From VRUE01 sp963816785 (lineage in GTDB: Bacteria; Actinomycetota; Thermoleophilia; Solirubrobacterales; 70-9), in the NCBI GenBank assembly GCA_963816785.1, contig CAWFLL010000003.1, positions 17,406 to 81,405 on the forward strand: DNA of 64,000 nt, given 5' to 3'. The notes beneath the pieces are model-generated. The model did no database searches. It was not told where the DNA came from and was given only the letters and a program-made list of their open reading frames with translations. The position numbers were made by a program, and so were the translations under genes. This document shows positions 1 to 9,404 of this stretch, in pieces. Position 1 is the stretch's first letter. Every line of letters begins with the position of its first letter.

Positions 1-6
1 GATTTC

Positions 7-747
7 GTGAGCCCAAAACCGGACCCCCAGTTCAGTCGCGTCCTCCTGAAGATCTCGGGCGAGGCCCTGATGGGGGACCTCGATTACGGCACCGATGCCG
101 GCGAGGTGCAGCGGATCGCCCGCCAGGTGGCGGCCGTGCGTGGGCGTGGCGTCGAGGTGGCGATCGTGGTCGGCGCCGGCAACATCTTCCGCGGCCTCGA
201 GGCGGCGGCCGCCGGGATGGACCGTGCGACCGGCGACTACATGGGGATGCTGGCCACCGTCCTCAACGCGCTCACGCTCCAGGACGCGCTTGAGCATCTC
301 GGCGAGGACACCCGGGTGATGTCGGCGATCGACGTCAAGGAGGTGGCCGAGCCCTACATCCGCCGCCGCGCGATGCGACACCTGGAGAAAGGCCGCGTCG
401 TGATCTTCGCGGCCGGGACGGGGAACCCGTTCTTCACCACCGACACCGCCGCCGCCCTGCGGGCGCTTGAGATCCGCGCGGAAGCGATCCTGATGGCGAA
501 GAACGGCGTCGAGGGCGTCTACGACTCCGACCCGGCGACCAACCCGGACGCCGAGTTCATCGCCGAGATCTCGCACCGCGAGGCGATCGAGCGGGAACTG
601 CGCGTGATGGACTCGACGGCGCTCTCACTCTGCATGGACAACGGCCTGCCGATCTATGTCTTCAACATGGGCGACGAGTCCAACATAGATAGGATCGTCG
701 GCGGCGAGAGAGTGGGCACGTTGGTCTCCAACGATCCCGCCGGCTAG
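7..747 (+). CDS. pyrH: UMP kinase PyrH
   Basis: Cytosolic enzyme that phosphorylates UMP to UDP in de novo pyrimidine synthesis. The 246 aa length is normal for bacterial PyrH. The N-terminal LLKISGEALMG holds the phosphate-binding lysine, GAGNIFRG is the glycine loop, and GTGNPFFTTD is the family's nucleotide-site loop. The GTG start at 7 is preceded by only six visible bases, so the ribosome site is outside the window and an earlier start cannot be excluded. It is 11 nt upstream of frr, the usual bacterial pairing, and opens a run of same-strand core genes. Confidence 0.96.
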   Translation: MSPKPDPQFSRVLLKISGEALMGDLDYGTDAGEVQRIARQVAAVRGRGVEVAIVVGAGNIFRGLEAAAAGMDRATGDYMGMLATVLNALTLQDALEHLGEDTRVMSAIDVKEVAEPYIRRRAMRHLEKGRVVIFAAGTGNPFFTTDTAAALRALEIRAEAILMAKNGVEGVYDSDPATNPDAEFIAEISHREAIERELRVMDSTALSLCMDNGLPIYVFNMGDESNIDRIVGGERVGTLVSNDPAG

Positions 748-758
748 GAGAAGGACCA

Positions 759-1322
759 GTGGAGCTGATCGACGAGCTGCTCAAGGACGCCAATGATCGG
801 ATGGCGAAATCGGTCGAGTCGAGCCGCGGCGAGCTGGCGACGGTGCGGACCGGCCGCGCCTCGCCCCACCTCCTCGACCGGATCACCGTCGACTACTACG
901 GCTCCCCGACACCGCTGAAGCAGCTCGCCAACGTCGCCGCCACCGACGCGCGCCTGCTGACCATCACCCCGTTCGACAAGTCCGCGATCGAGGCGATCGA
1001 GAAGGCGATCCGCGAGTCCGACGTGGGCCTGACGCCGAGCAACGACGGCAGCCTGATCCGCCTCCAGATCCCGGAGCTGACCGAGGAGCGGCGGCGCGAG
1101 ATGGTCAAGGTCGTCCACGGGGTGGCCGAGGAGGGGAGGGTCGCGGTCCGCAATATCCGCCGCGACACGATGCACGACCTGCGCGAACTGAAGAAGGAGG
1201 GGGAAGCCGGCGAGGACGACGAGCGCCGCGCCGAGGCCGCCCTCCAGAAGCAGACCGACGATGCGGTCGCTGAGATCGATGCTCTCCTGAAGGGAAAGGA
1301 AGAGGAGATCCTGGAGGTGTGA
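759..1322 (+). CDS. frr: Ribosome recycling factor
   Basis: RRF splits post-termination ribosomes together with EF-G. The 187 aa length is typical. Family features are VRTGRASPHLLDRITVDYYG near the N-terminus, the PFDKS segment, and a C-terminal helix beginning RREMVKVV with VRNIRRD. The GTG start at 759 is set by a purine-rich AGGAGAAGG just upstream. The stop overlaps the GTG start of uppS by 4 nt, which indicates translational coupling. Confidence 0.97.
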   Translation: MELIDELLKDANDRMAKSVESSRGELATVRTGRASPHLLDRITVDYYGSPTPLKQLANVAATDARLLTITPFDKSAIEAIEKAIRESDVGLTPSNDGSLIRLQIPELTEERRREMVKVVHGVAEEGRVAVRNIRRDTMHDLRELKKEGEAGEDDERRAEAALQKQTDDAVAEIDALLKGKEEEILEV

Positions 1323-1990
1323 GCGCCTCCGCGCGGTACGTCGCGATCATCACCGACGGCAACGGCCGCTGGGCCGAACAGAGGGGCCTGCCGGTGGTCG
1401 AGGGGCACCGGGCCGGCGCCGACACCGTCAAGGCGCGCCTCCGCGACGCCGTCGAGCTGGGGATCGAGGAGCTGACCGTGTTCTCCTTCTCGACAGAGAA
1501 CTGGACCCGCCCCGCCAGCGAGGTCGAGGGCCTTATGCAGATGTTCGGCGAGCGGATCGAGGCCGAGACGCCCGAGCTGCGGGAGGAAGGCGTGCGGATG
1601 CGCTTCATCGGGCGCCGCGAGGGCATCTCCGGGGAGCTGATCGAACGGATGGAGTGGGCCGAGGAGACCACCGCGGCCAACGAGCGCATCCAGCTCTTCG
1701 TCGCCTTCAATTACGGCGGCAGGGCGGAGATCGTCGACGCGGCCCGAAGCTTTCAGGGAACCTCCGAGGAGGAGTTCCGCGACCATCTCTACGCGCCTGA
1801 GATGCACGACCCCGACCTCCTGATAAGAACGAGCGGCGAGCAGCGGATCTCCAACTACCTGCTCTGGCAGTGCGCCTACTCGGAGCTCGTCTTCCGCGAT
1901 GAGCTCTGGCCGGACTTCGGGCGCGAGGCCTTCGAGCAGTCGCTGCAGGAGTTCGCGGAGCGCCGGCGCCGGTTCGGGGCGCGGGGATAG
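1319..1990 (+). CDS. uppS: Isoprenyl transferase (undecaprenyl diphosphate synthase)
   Basis: cis-Prenyltransferase that extends farnesyl-PP with IPP to the C55 lipid carrier for peptidoglycan. At 223 aa it is slightly short at the N-terminus. The catalytic motif is DGNGRWA with Asp at residue 13, where the usual MDGNGRWA reads TDGNGRWA. FSTENW and the C-terminal IRTSGEQRISNYLLWQ are diagnostic. The GTG start overlaps frr by 4 nt. cdsA follows after 2 nt. Confidence 0.95.
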   Translation: MSASARYVAIITDGNGRWAEQRGLPVVEGHRAGADTVKARLRDAVELGIEELTVFSFSTENWTRPASEVEGLMQMFGERIEAETPELREEGVRMRFIGRREGISGELIERMEWAEETTAANERIQLFVAFNYGGRAEIVDAARSFQGTSEEEFRDHLYAPEMHDPDLLIRTSGEQRISNYLLWQCAYSELVFRDELWPDFGREAFEQSLQEFAERRRRFGARG

Positions 1991-1992
1991 CG

Positions 1993-2943
1993 ATGGAGTC
2001 GGGGCGCGAGGAGAACGGGGAGGGCCGCCACCGCGCCTCCGAGTTCGAGCGCGCCGTCGGCCATTTCGAGGAACTGGACGATCCCACCGCCGCCCAGGAA
2101 CGGCCATCGCGCCCGCCGGCGCCGCCCCGCGAGCGCCGGCGGCCCCTGCGTGGCGAGACGATGAAGAGGATCCTCATCGCGATCCCCTGGATCGCCTTCG
2201 CGATCGCGATCACGGTCGCCGGCGGCCTGCCGTTCACCCTTGCGATGGTCGCGATCGGCCTGCTCTGCGTCAGGGAGTTCCTGACGATGTCGGCGCCGGT
2301 GCGGCCGATCGGGATCGCCGCCTACCTGGCCGTCGTCGCGCTCGTCCTCGCGGCCCATTTCGGCACCGCCTTCAACGTGCTGCTGATCATTGCCGCGTCG
2401 TTTCCGGTCCTGTTCGCCTTCGGCGCCGATCGCAGCCGCCGCGACGGGATCACGATCTCGATGGGGGTCACCCTGCTCGGGATCGTCTGGATCGGGATCC
2501 CGCTGGTCCACGCCGTCCTGCTCCGCGACCTCCCCGATCACGGCGCTGCGCTGCTCGTCGACGTGCTGGTCGGGACCTTCGCCAGCGACACCGGCGCCTA
2601 CGCGACGGGCCGCATGTTCGGCTCCCACAGGATCGCCCCGAGCCTCTCGCCCAACAAGACGCTGGAGGGGCTGATCGGCGGCTTCGTTATCGGCACGATG
2701 GCCTTCTGGTTCGCCGGCCTCTACCAGGACTGGCTGACCGGGGTGGACGCTCTGATCATGGGCGCCGCGGTGGCGGCGATCGCCCCGGTCGGCGACCTCT
2801 TCGAGTCGATGGTCAAGCGCGACCTCGGGACCAAGGACACCGGCAGGCTCTTCGGCCCCCATGGCGGCCTGCTCGACCGCCTCGACGCGGTCTTCTTCAC
2901 GGTCGTGGTCGGCTACTACCTGGCGATCCAGCTCGTCTACTGA
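1993..2943 (+). CDS. cdsA: Phosphatidate cytidylyltransferase
   Basis: Integral membrane enzyme making CDP-diacylglycerol from phosphatidate and CTP. The 316 aa protein has a roughly 55-residue charged, Pro/Arg-rich cytosolic extension before the first membrane segment at MKRILIAIPW, then several hydrophobic helices. The family signature is near the C-terminus: SMVKRDLGTKDTGRLFGPHG followed by DRLD. SPNKTLEGLIGG precedes it. An internal ATG at about 2161 is an alternative start that would remove the extension. It supplies substrate to the PgsA-like enzyme at 12.9 kb. Confidence 0.95.
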   Translation: MESGREENGEGRHRASEFERAVGHFEELDDPTAAQERPSRPPAPPRERRRPLRGETMKRILIAIPWIAFAIAITVAGGLPFTLAMVAIGLLCVREFLTMSAPVRPIGIAAYLAVVALVLAAHFGTAFNVLLIIAASFPVLFAFGADRSRRDGITISMGVTLLGIVWIGIPLVHAVLLRDLPDHGAALLVDVLVGTFASDTGAYATGRMFGSHRIAPSLSPNKTLEGLIGGFVIGTMAFWFAGLYQDWLTGVDALIMGAAVAAIAPVGDLFESMVKRDLGTKDTGRLFGPHGGLLDRLDAVFFTVVVGYYLAIQLVY

Positions 2944-2947
2944 GCGA

Positions 2948-3002
2948 AGCGTCGAGACTGCATCTGCGTCCGAATAGCGGACGCTGACGCAGTCTCGACG
3001 CT
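2948..3002. terminator. Long hairpin between cdsA and dxr
   Basis: A perfect 14-bp inverted repeat (2948-2961 and 2989-3002, arm AGCGTCGAGACTGC) encloses a second 7-bp inverted repeat (GCGTCCG at 2966-2972 and CGGACGC at 2978-2984) with a 5-nt loop. No T-run follows on either strand, so it is not a textbook intrinsic terminator. It sits five bases after the cdsA stop and may attenuate, stabilise or terminate the upstream transcript. Confidence 0.6.
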
Positions 3003-3054
3003 GCGATCCCGCGTGCGAGGGGACCGACCGCATGCCCTACCTAAACTCTCGTAG

Positions 3055-4200
3055 ATGAAGAAACTGGTCATCCTCGGCGCCACCGGGTCGATCGGAACCC
3101 AGGCGCTTCAGATCGTCGCCGCCTCCGACGACCTCCAGGTCGTCGGTCTCGCGGCGCGGTCGAGTTGGCAGCCGCTGCTGGAGCAGGCCCGCCAGCACGA
3201 CGTGCCGACGCTCGCCGTGGCCGACGCCGACGCTGCCGGCCGGGCGCGCTCGGCCTGGGACGGCAGGGTGCTCGAGGGAGAGGAGGGGATCCGAGAGCTG
3301 ATCTCGCAGTCCGGCGCCGACCTGGTGCTGAACGGGATGGTCGGGGCCGCCGGCCTCGGCCCGACGGTGGTGGCGCTCAGCGAGGGAATCGACGTCGCGC
3401 TGGCAAACAAGGAGAGCCTGGTGATCGGCGGCGAGCTGACGATGGCGCTCGCCGAGGCGACAGGCTCGAGGCTGCTGCCGGTCGACTCCGAGCACTCGGC
3501 GCTGTTCCAGCTGATCTCTGCAGAGCCGCCGGGAACGATCGAGCGGCTCGTCCTGACCGCCTCCGGAGGGCCGTTCCGCGGCCGCACCGACCTCGCCGAG
3601 GTGAGCGTCGAGGACGCCCTCGCGCATCCGACCTGGAGGATGGGGGGGAGGATCACGATCGACTCGGCGACGCTGATGAACAAGGGGTTCGAGGCGATCG
3701 AGGCCCACCTCCTGTTCGGGCTGCCCTACGAGCGGATCGAGATCGTCATCCACCCGCAGTCGATAGTCCACTCGCTCGTCGACCTCAATGACGGCGCCTC
3801 CCTCGCCCACCTCGGCTACCCCGACATGCGGGTCCCGATCTCCTACGCGCTGCACTACCCCGAGCGCGCCGACGTCGACGTCCCCAGGCTCGACCTCGCG
3901 ACGGTCGGCGAGCTCAACTTCGAAGAGCCCGACCTGGAGACGTTCGCCTGCCTGCGGCTGGCGCTGGAGGCGGGCCGGGCCGGCGGCAGCGCGCCCTGCG
4001 TGCTCAACGCCGCCGACGAGGTCGCCGTCCGCGCCTTCCTCGACGGGCGGATCCCGTTCACCGCGATCCCCGCCGCGGTCGAGGGGGTTCTGTCGGAGAT
4101 GCCCGCCCAGCCCGTCACCCACTTCGAGGAGCTGTTCGCCATCGACGCGGAGGCGCGCCACCGCACCGAGGAGCGGATCGGGGGGTTGGCAGCGGTATGA
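3055..4200 (+). CDS. dxr: 1-deoxy-D-xylulose 5-phosphate reductoisomerase
   Basis: Second enzyme of the MEP pathway, converting DXP to MEP with NADPH and a divalent metal. The 381 aa length is normal. The Rossmann motif GATGSIG is at residues 8-14, the metal site is in VDSEHSALFQ, LTASGGPFR is the substrate loop, and the C-terminal domain carries LNAADEVAV. ATG at 3055 fits the family N-terminus. It overlaps the next gene by 4 nt (ATGA), and the dxr-rseP pair is common in bacteria. ispG, also MEP pathway, lies 4 kb downstream. Confidence 0.97.
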   Translation: MKKLVILGATGSIGTQALQIVAASDDLQVVGLAARSSWQPLLEQARQHDVPTLAVADADAAGRARSAWDGRVLEGEEGIRELISQSGADLVLNGMVGAAGLGPTVVALSEGIDVALANKESLVIGGELTMALAEATGSRLLPVDSEHSALFQLISAEPPGTIERLVLTASGGPFRGRTDLAEVSVEDALAHPTWRMGGRITIDSATLMNKGFEAIEAHLLFGLPYERIEIVIHPQSIVHSLVDLNDGASLAHLGYPDMRVPISYALHYPERADVDVPRLDLATVGELNFEEPDLETFACLRLALEAGRAGGSAPCVLNAADEVAVRAFLDGRIPFTAIPAAVEGVLSEMPAQPVTHFEELFAIDAEARHRTEERIGGLAAV

Positions 4201-5285
4201 ACTGGGTCCTGATCCTCCTCGGCTTCTCGGCGCTGATCGTCCTCCACGAGGCCGGGCACTTCTTCGCCGCCAAGGCGACCGGGATGCGGGTCGAGCGCTT
4301 CTTTCTCTTCTTCCCGCCGAAGCTGGTCTCGGTCAGGAGGGGGGAGACCGAGTACGGGATCGGCGCGATCCCCGCAGGGGGCTTCGTGAAGATCACCGGG
4401 ATGAATCCCGATGAGGAGCTGCCGCCGGAGATCGCGGCGCGCGGCTACTACCACCAGCCGGTCTGGAAGCGGATCGTCGTGATCGGCGCCGGGCCTGTGG
4501 TCAACATCGCGATCGCCTTCGCGATCCTCTTCGCCCTGTACCTCGGTGACAGCCAGGTCACCCAGACCGTCGGCAAGATCGAACCGGGCTCCCCGGCCGC
4601 CGCGGCGCTGAGGCCCGGGGACGAAATCCTCGCGATCGACGGCAAGCGCTATCCGAAGCTGGAAAAGGAAGACCGCCTGATCCAGTTCGCCGATGACGTC
4701 GCCTCCCACCGTTGCGCCGGCGAGCAGGTCGATGGGTGCAGCGCCGCGACGCCGGTGGTTCTCACGGTGCGCCGTGACGGTCAGGTGAGGACGATCTCGG
4801 TGACGCCGACCTACGACCCTGATGTCGACCGCACCCGAATCGGCTTCTCCTATGGCACCGAACCGAGCAACCTCGGGATCGGGGGCGCGGCGCGGGAAGC
4901 CGTCGATTCCACCTGGTTGGTGGCCAGCAAGACGGTCACGGTCTTCGCCCGGCTGTTCGAAGAGAAGCAGCGGAAGCAGGTCTCCGGTGTGGTCGGCGTC
5001 AGCGACGCTGCCAACGAAGCGATCGACTTCGGAACCCGTGAGGCGCTCACCCTGCTCGCAATCGTCAGCCTCTCGCTCGGCCTGATCAACCTGTTCCCGT
5101 TCCTGCCCCTCGACGGCGGCCACATCTTCTGGAGCCTGGTCGAGAAGGTCCGCGGCCGGCCCGTCCCGTTCCGGGTGATGGAGCGCGCCGGCGCGATCGG
5201 CTTCGTGCTCGTGATCATGCTCTTCTTCATCGGCCTCTCGAACGACATCGGCCGCCTCAGCGGAGACGGCCTCAACGTCCGCTAG
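4197..5285 (+). CDS. rseP: Site-2 protease (RseP/MmpA family), zinc membrane protease
   Basis: Intramembrane metalloprotease that cleaves membrane-bound anti-sigma factors or signal remnants. In 362 aa it has HEAGH at residues 17-21 in the first membrane helix, a PDZ domain at roughly 115-200 (around PGDEILAIDGKRY), and the second zinc ligand segment FLPLDGGH near the C-terminus with flanking hydrophobic helices. The start overlaps dxr by 4 nt. The actual substrate in this organism is unknown; no anti-sigma factor is adjacent. Confidence 0.94.
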   Translation: MNWVLILLGFSALIVLHEAGHFFAAKATGMRVERFFLFFPPKLVSVRRGETEYGIGAIPAGGFVKITGMNPDEELPPEIAARGYYHQPVWKRIVVIGAGPVVNIAIAFAILFALYLGDSQVTQTVGKIEPGSPAAAALRPGDEILAIDGKRYPKLEKEDRLIQFADDVASHRCAGEQVDGCSAATPVVLTVRRDGQVRTISVTPTYDPDVDRTRIGFSYGTEPSNLGIGGAAREAVDSTWLVASKTVTVFARLFEEKQRKQVSGVVGVSDAANEAIDFGTREALTLLAIVSLSLGLINLFPFLPLDGGHIFWSLVEKVRGRPVPFRVMERAGAIGFVLVIMLFFIGLSNDIGRLSGDGLNVR

Positions 5286-6196
5286 CCGCGTTTTTTCGCG
5301 ACGACCTTGAACCGGTAGGTCGCCGGGGAGGAGTCGAGGTCCCCCTGATGCTTGGCGCGGACCCGGAATGTGTGGGGGCCGAGCGCGAGGCGCTTGGTCG
5401 TGAACGGGGAGGTGCACTTCTTGTAGGGCTTGCCGTCCAGCTTGCATTGGAAGGTCGCCGAATCCTCGTTGGAGCGGAAGCGGAAGGTCGGCGTGCGGTC
5501 GGTGGTCTTCTTCGCCGGCTTGCCCTTGAGGATGGTGTTCGGCCCGCCTTTGCCGCCCTGGCGGCCGCCCCCGCCCCCGCCGCCGGATGAGCCGCAGGCG
5601 CGCTCGGCCGGCGCGACCGAGTTGGGGCGAGGTTCGGGGAAGACGGCTGAGAAGTCGACGGCGCTGTTGTTGCGGTCGTCGCTGAGCTCGAGCAGGGTCG
5701 CGCAGCCAGGGGCGATCGTGCGGCGCAGGGCCTGCCCGTCGGGGATTCCTCCAGGTGCGGCCGGGGAGCCGGCGTTGGAGGGGAGGGGACCGGAGAAGCT
5801 GCCCCAGGAGACGCAGTCGAGGCTCTCCCAGCAGGCCGCCCCCCCTTCAGGTTTTAGGAGGTTCGCCGCCATGCTGTCGTCAGGGACGACGCCAAAGCGG
5901 GCGGCGGCGGCCGCGGTCGCCATCAGGAAGGTCATCTGGTTCTGGCCGTTTTTGACGTCGGCATCGAAGGGCTCGGTCCCGGTTTTTTCGCCCGTGGCGT
6001 TGTAGAAGGTGACGGTGTGGCCGGCGATGAACTCCTGGCCGGGGGAATAGGCCTGGAACTCGACGTATTCGGCGTCCGCGTTGGCCGAGTCGCCGGCGAA
6101 CACCTCGCGGATGCTGACTTCATGGAAGGTGGCCGCCGCCGAGCTCGGGATCAGTGCCGTCGCCGCGACGATGCCAAACAACAGCCGTAGCCTCAT
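5282..6196 (-). CDS. Secreted protein with lamin-tail-like and Ig-like repeat regions
   Basis: Hypothetical exported protein of 304 aa with an N-terminal signal peptide (MRLRLLFGIVAATALIP then an Ala-rich cleavage region). Residues 25-200 resemble lamin-tail-type extracellular domains (REVFAGD, EYVEFQAYSPG). After a Gly-rich linker, one repeat matches an Ig-like module common in this lineage (RTPTFRFRS, FQCKLDG, GPHTFRVRA). The start overlaps the stop of the upstream paralogue by 4 nt (ATGA), so the two are cotranscribed. Function is unknown; surface or matrix exposure is inferred. Its stop overlaps the convergent rseP stop by 4 nt. Confidence 0.8.
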   Translation of the reverse strand: MRLRLLFGIVAATALIPSSAAATFHEVSIREVFAGDSANADAEYVEFQAYSPGQEFIAGHTVTFYNATGEKTGTEPFDADVKNGQNQMTFLMATAAAAARFGVVPDDSMAANLLKPEGGAACWESLDCVSWGSFSGPLPSNAGSPAAPGGIPDGQALRRTIAPGCATLLELSDDRNNSAVDFSAVFPEPRPNSVAPAERACGSSGGGGGGGRQGGKGGPNTILKGKPAKKTTDRTPTFRFRSNEDSATFQCKLDGKPYKKCTSPFTTKRLALGPHTFRVRAKHQGDLDSSPATYRFKVVAKKRG

Positions 6197-7975
6197 TTCT
6201 TCTTCTTTTTCTTCGGTTTGAGGACCTTGAAGTTGCTCTTCGCCGGAGTCGGGTCGACGGCGCCCCCGGCGACGGCCCTGACCTGGAGCGAGTGCGGGCC
6301 GAAGGTCAGCGTTTTGGTCGTGAACGGCGAGGAGCAGGATCTTGAAGGCGCCTTTGTCGACTTTGCACGAGTAGCCGGCGCCCGCGACGCTCGAACGGAA
6401 GCGGAAGGTCGGGGTGCGGTCGCGGGTCGTCGCCGCCGGCTTGGAGGTGATGGTCGTGTCCGGAATCTGAGCCGGAGGTGGTGGAGGCGGCGGGAGCGGC
6501 GGCGGAGGCTGGATCGAAGTGGATATTTCCCAGCTGTAGCCGGCGGGGCTGGGATCGACGTTGGCAGACGGGTCGATCGCCCTGACCTGGAAGGTGTGCG
6601 GGCCGCTTCGCCAGCCCCGTAATAGCTCTTGCCCGATGCCAGGCAGCCTTCGAACGCGGCGCCGTCGAGCTTGCATTCGAAGGTCGAGCCAGGCTCGTTC
6701 GATGCGTAGGTGAACGAGGCGTCGCCACTGACGCTCGGGTTGACCGGTTTGGTCAGGATCGTGGTCTCAGGCGGGGTCGTGTCGGCCAGCGAGTTGTCGA
6801 CTTCCCAGGTGTAGGTGTCGTCGGCCCCCGGGTTGCCAGCCTTGTCGGTGGCATGGACCTTGAAGGTGTAATTGTCGTCAGGGAGGCCGTGTAGGTTTTC
6901 CCCGCGGACGAGCAGATTGCTGAAGCTGTCGGCTGCCGCCCCTTTCGCAAGGCTGCACTGGAAGCTTGTGGTTGGTGTCCCGGTCAGGGCCTCATCGGCG
7001 CTGTATGTGAAGCTTGCGCTCGCGCCGGTGCTCGGGTTGGCCGGCTGGTTGTTAATGGTGATCGTCGGCGCGACTCTGTCGACGTTCCAAACGTATTCCG
7101 CGGGCGTCGGATCGGTGCCGGTGGCGTTGGTTGCTCTGACCAGGAAGGTGTGGCTGGTCCCGGTCACGGTGTTGTCGCCGTCGAGCGGGCCGGTGTAGTT
7201 TTTGGGCGAGGTGCAGGAAGCGTAGGGGTCGCTGTCGAGTTTGCATTCGAAGGTGGCGCCGGCCGAGGGATTCGCTGAGAACGTGAAGCTTGCGCTCTGT
7301 TCCATGGTCGGTTTCGCTGGTCCGGTGTTGATCGTCGTCTGCGGCGCGACGCAGTTGGTCTCGACGATCGTCGAAGAGTTCGCGCGGGGGTTCGGCGTCT
7401 GCAGCGAAAAGTCGGCGGAACTCTGGTTCGTGTCGTCGCTGGATTCGAGTAGCGTCGAGCAACCCGCGGCGATGCTGCGACGAAGGGCCTGGCCACCGCT
7501 CATCGCAACGGCTGGAGTGCCGGCCGGGCTGGCATGGGCGACCCGCAGAAGTTCCCCCAGGAAACGCAGTCCCAGGTCCTCCCAGCAGACAGCTCCGCCT
7601 GCGGGATCGAGATTCAGGGTGGACATGGTCAGGTTCGGTGCCGGCCCGCTGGGAAAGCCAGTCGCGTAGCTGGTGTCGGCGATCAGGATCGTCATCTGGT
7701 TCGCCGAGTTGCCGACGTTCCCGGCGAAGGCCTGGCTGCCGAGCTGACCGGTGTTGGTCGGCCCGTAGGCGGTCAGCGAGTGGCCGTTCGACTGCGTTCT
7801 GGTCGGCCAGCCATGCCTGTAGGACCACATAGCTGTCGTTGCTGGCGCCCCCGGCGTAGACCTCGCGAACGACCACGTCGTGGAAGGTTGCGGCGGGCGG
7901 ATTGGGCCGCGATCAAAACCGCCACAAGCGAGATCAAAAGCGCCAGCCCGAACCTGCCCGCGTTTCCCCAGACCT
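6193..7975 (-). pseudogene. Larger secreted paralogue with several Ig-like repeats, frame broken
   Basis: Reading on the minus strand through about five one-base frame changes gives one exported protein: signal peptide (LALLISLVAVLIAAQS), VVVREVYAGG lamin-tail-like region, GQALRRSIAAGC, then at least four repeats of the type FECKLD / SHTFLVRA, ending in a Lys-rich tail. Breaks are near 7896, 7795, 7572 and 7550 (out and back), 6610 and 6340. Where reconstructable they are single-base length changes in short runs. Each segment aligns with the intact downstream paralogue at 5282-6196. No clear ATG or GTG start is visible in the signal-peptide frame, so the 5' end is approximate. Whether the breaks are real lesions or sequence errors is unresolved. 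Confidence 0.65.
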
Positions 7976-8093
7976 GGCTCCCTCCCGTATGCCATGGGCC
8001 GGCACACCCATCTGCTTCAGGATACGGCCGTCGGCGGGCAAGGTTCAAACCGCCCAGCCGCGACCGCGGACGCGCCTGGATACCCTTCGCTGT

Positions 8094-9347
8094 ATGGCAT
8101 CGAAGCGCCAGATCTTCGTCGGCGGCGTGCCGATCGGCGGCGGGGCGCCGGTCGCCGTCCAGACGATGACGAAGACGGAGACGGCGAACCTCGCGGCGAC
8201 GATGGAGCAGATCCGCAAGGTCGCCGACGCAGGGGCTGATCTCGTCCGGGTCGCGGTGCCTCGCGACGAGGACGCGGCCGCGCTGCGGACGATCGTCGCC
8301 GAGTCGCCGATCCCGGTGATCGCCGACATCCACTTCAACCACACCCTGGCGCTGAAGGCGATCGACGCCGGCGCCCACTGCATCCGCCTCAACCCCGGCA
8401 ACATCGGCGGGCGCGAGAAAGTCGCCGAGGTCGCCGAGAGAGCGACCGCGGCCGAGGTGCCGATGCGGATCGGCGTCAACTCCGGCTCGCTGCCGAAACA
8501 CCTGCATCAGCTCGAGCGGGAGAGCCCCGTCGAGGCTCTGGTCGCCGCCGCGATTGAGTTCGTCGAGCTGATGGAGGGTCTCGACTTCACGAACTTCAAG
8601 GTCTCGATCAAGTCGACCAACGTCCCCAACACGATCGCCGCCAACCGCCTGCTCTCCGAGAAGATCGGCTATCCGCTCCACCTCGGCATCACCGAGGCGG
8701 GGACGAAATGGTCGGGCTCGCTGAAATCCTCGGTCGGGCTCGGCACCCTGCTCGCCGACGGGATCGGCGACACGATCCGGATCAGCCTCTCGACCTTCCA
8801 TGCCGAGGAGGAGGTCAAGGTCGCCTGGGAGATCCTCAAGGCGCTGCAGCTGCGCGAGCGCGGCCCCGTCCTGATCGCCTGCCCGACCTGCGGCCGGCTC
8901 CAGTTCGACATGGACTCGGTCGTCGCCGAGATCGAGCAGCGCCTGGAGGCCTATGCGGAGCCGATCGAGGTCGCCGTCCTCGGCTGCGCGGTGAACGGGA
9001 TCGGCGAGGCCAGCCACGCCGACTTCGGGATCGCCGGCGCCAAGAACGAGGGCCTGATCTACGCCCACGGCAAGCCCCTGCGGAAGGTCCCGCAGGCGGA
9101 GCTGGTCGACACCCTCTTCAAGGAGATCGACAAGTCGCTGGACCGCGGCAAGGTCGAGTTCGACGAGGCGGAATCGCGCGAGGGGGCGGAGTGGCTGGCG
9201 AAGATCGAGGAGGAAAATGCCGGCGACCTCACCCCCGAGAGGATCGCCCGGATGGAGCATGAGGCGGCCGAGCGGGGCGAGTCCGACCGGGTGCTGCTCG
9301 ACGAGGACGCGTCTCCGACGTCCGGGCGCCGCTTCAGCCGCGCCTGA
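8094..9347 (+). CDS. ispG: 4-hydroxy-3-methylbut-2-enyl diphosphate synthase (flavodoxin)
   Basis: MEP-pathway [4Fe-4S] enzyme that reductively opens MEcPP to HMBPP. The ATG at 8094 (MASKRQIFVGGVPIGGG) is chosen because the family begins here; in-frame sequence upstream is not family-like. The TIM-barrel half has VQTMTKTET and HCIRLNPGNIGG. The cluster ligands are in ACPTCGR and LGCAVNGIGE. At 417 aa it carries a Glu-rich C-terminal extension of about 45 residues that shorter homologues lack. Confidence 0.96.
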   Translation: MASKRQIFVGGVPIGGGAPVAVQTMTKTETANLAATMEQIRKVADAGADLVRVAVPRDEDAAALRTIVAESPIPVIADIHFNHTLALKAIDAGAHCIRLNPGNIGGREKVAEVAERATAAEVPMRIGVNSGSLPKHLHQLERESPVEALVAAAIEFVELMEGLDFTNFKVSIKSTNVPNTIAANRLLSEKIGYPLHLGITEAGTKWSGSLKSSVGLGTLLADGIGDTIRISLSTFHAEEEVKVAWEILKALQLRERGPVLIACPTCGRLQFDMDSVVAEIEQRLEAYAEPIEVAVLGCAVNGIGEASHADFGIAGAKNEGLIYAHGKPLRKVPQAELVDTLFKEIDKSLDRGKVEFDEAESREGAEWLAKIEEENAGDLTPERIARMEHEAAERGESDRVLLDEDASPTSGRRFSRA

Positions 9348-9404
9348 GCGGCCCGGGGCCGCGACTGTGGGATAGTCCTCCTGAAGCGATCGAGGAGGAG
9401 ACAG

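Noticed and set aside
896..2107. Long minus-strand frame over frr, uppS and cdsA.
   Set aside because: High GC produces long antisense frames. The plus-strand genes have complete family motifs and coupling, while the antisense product has none.
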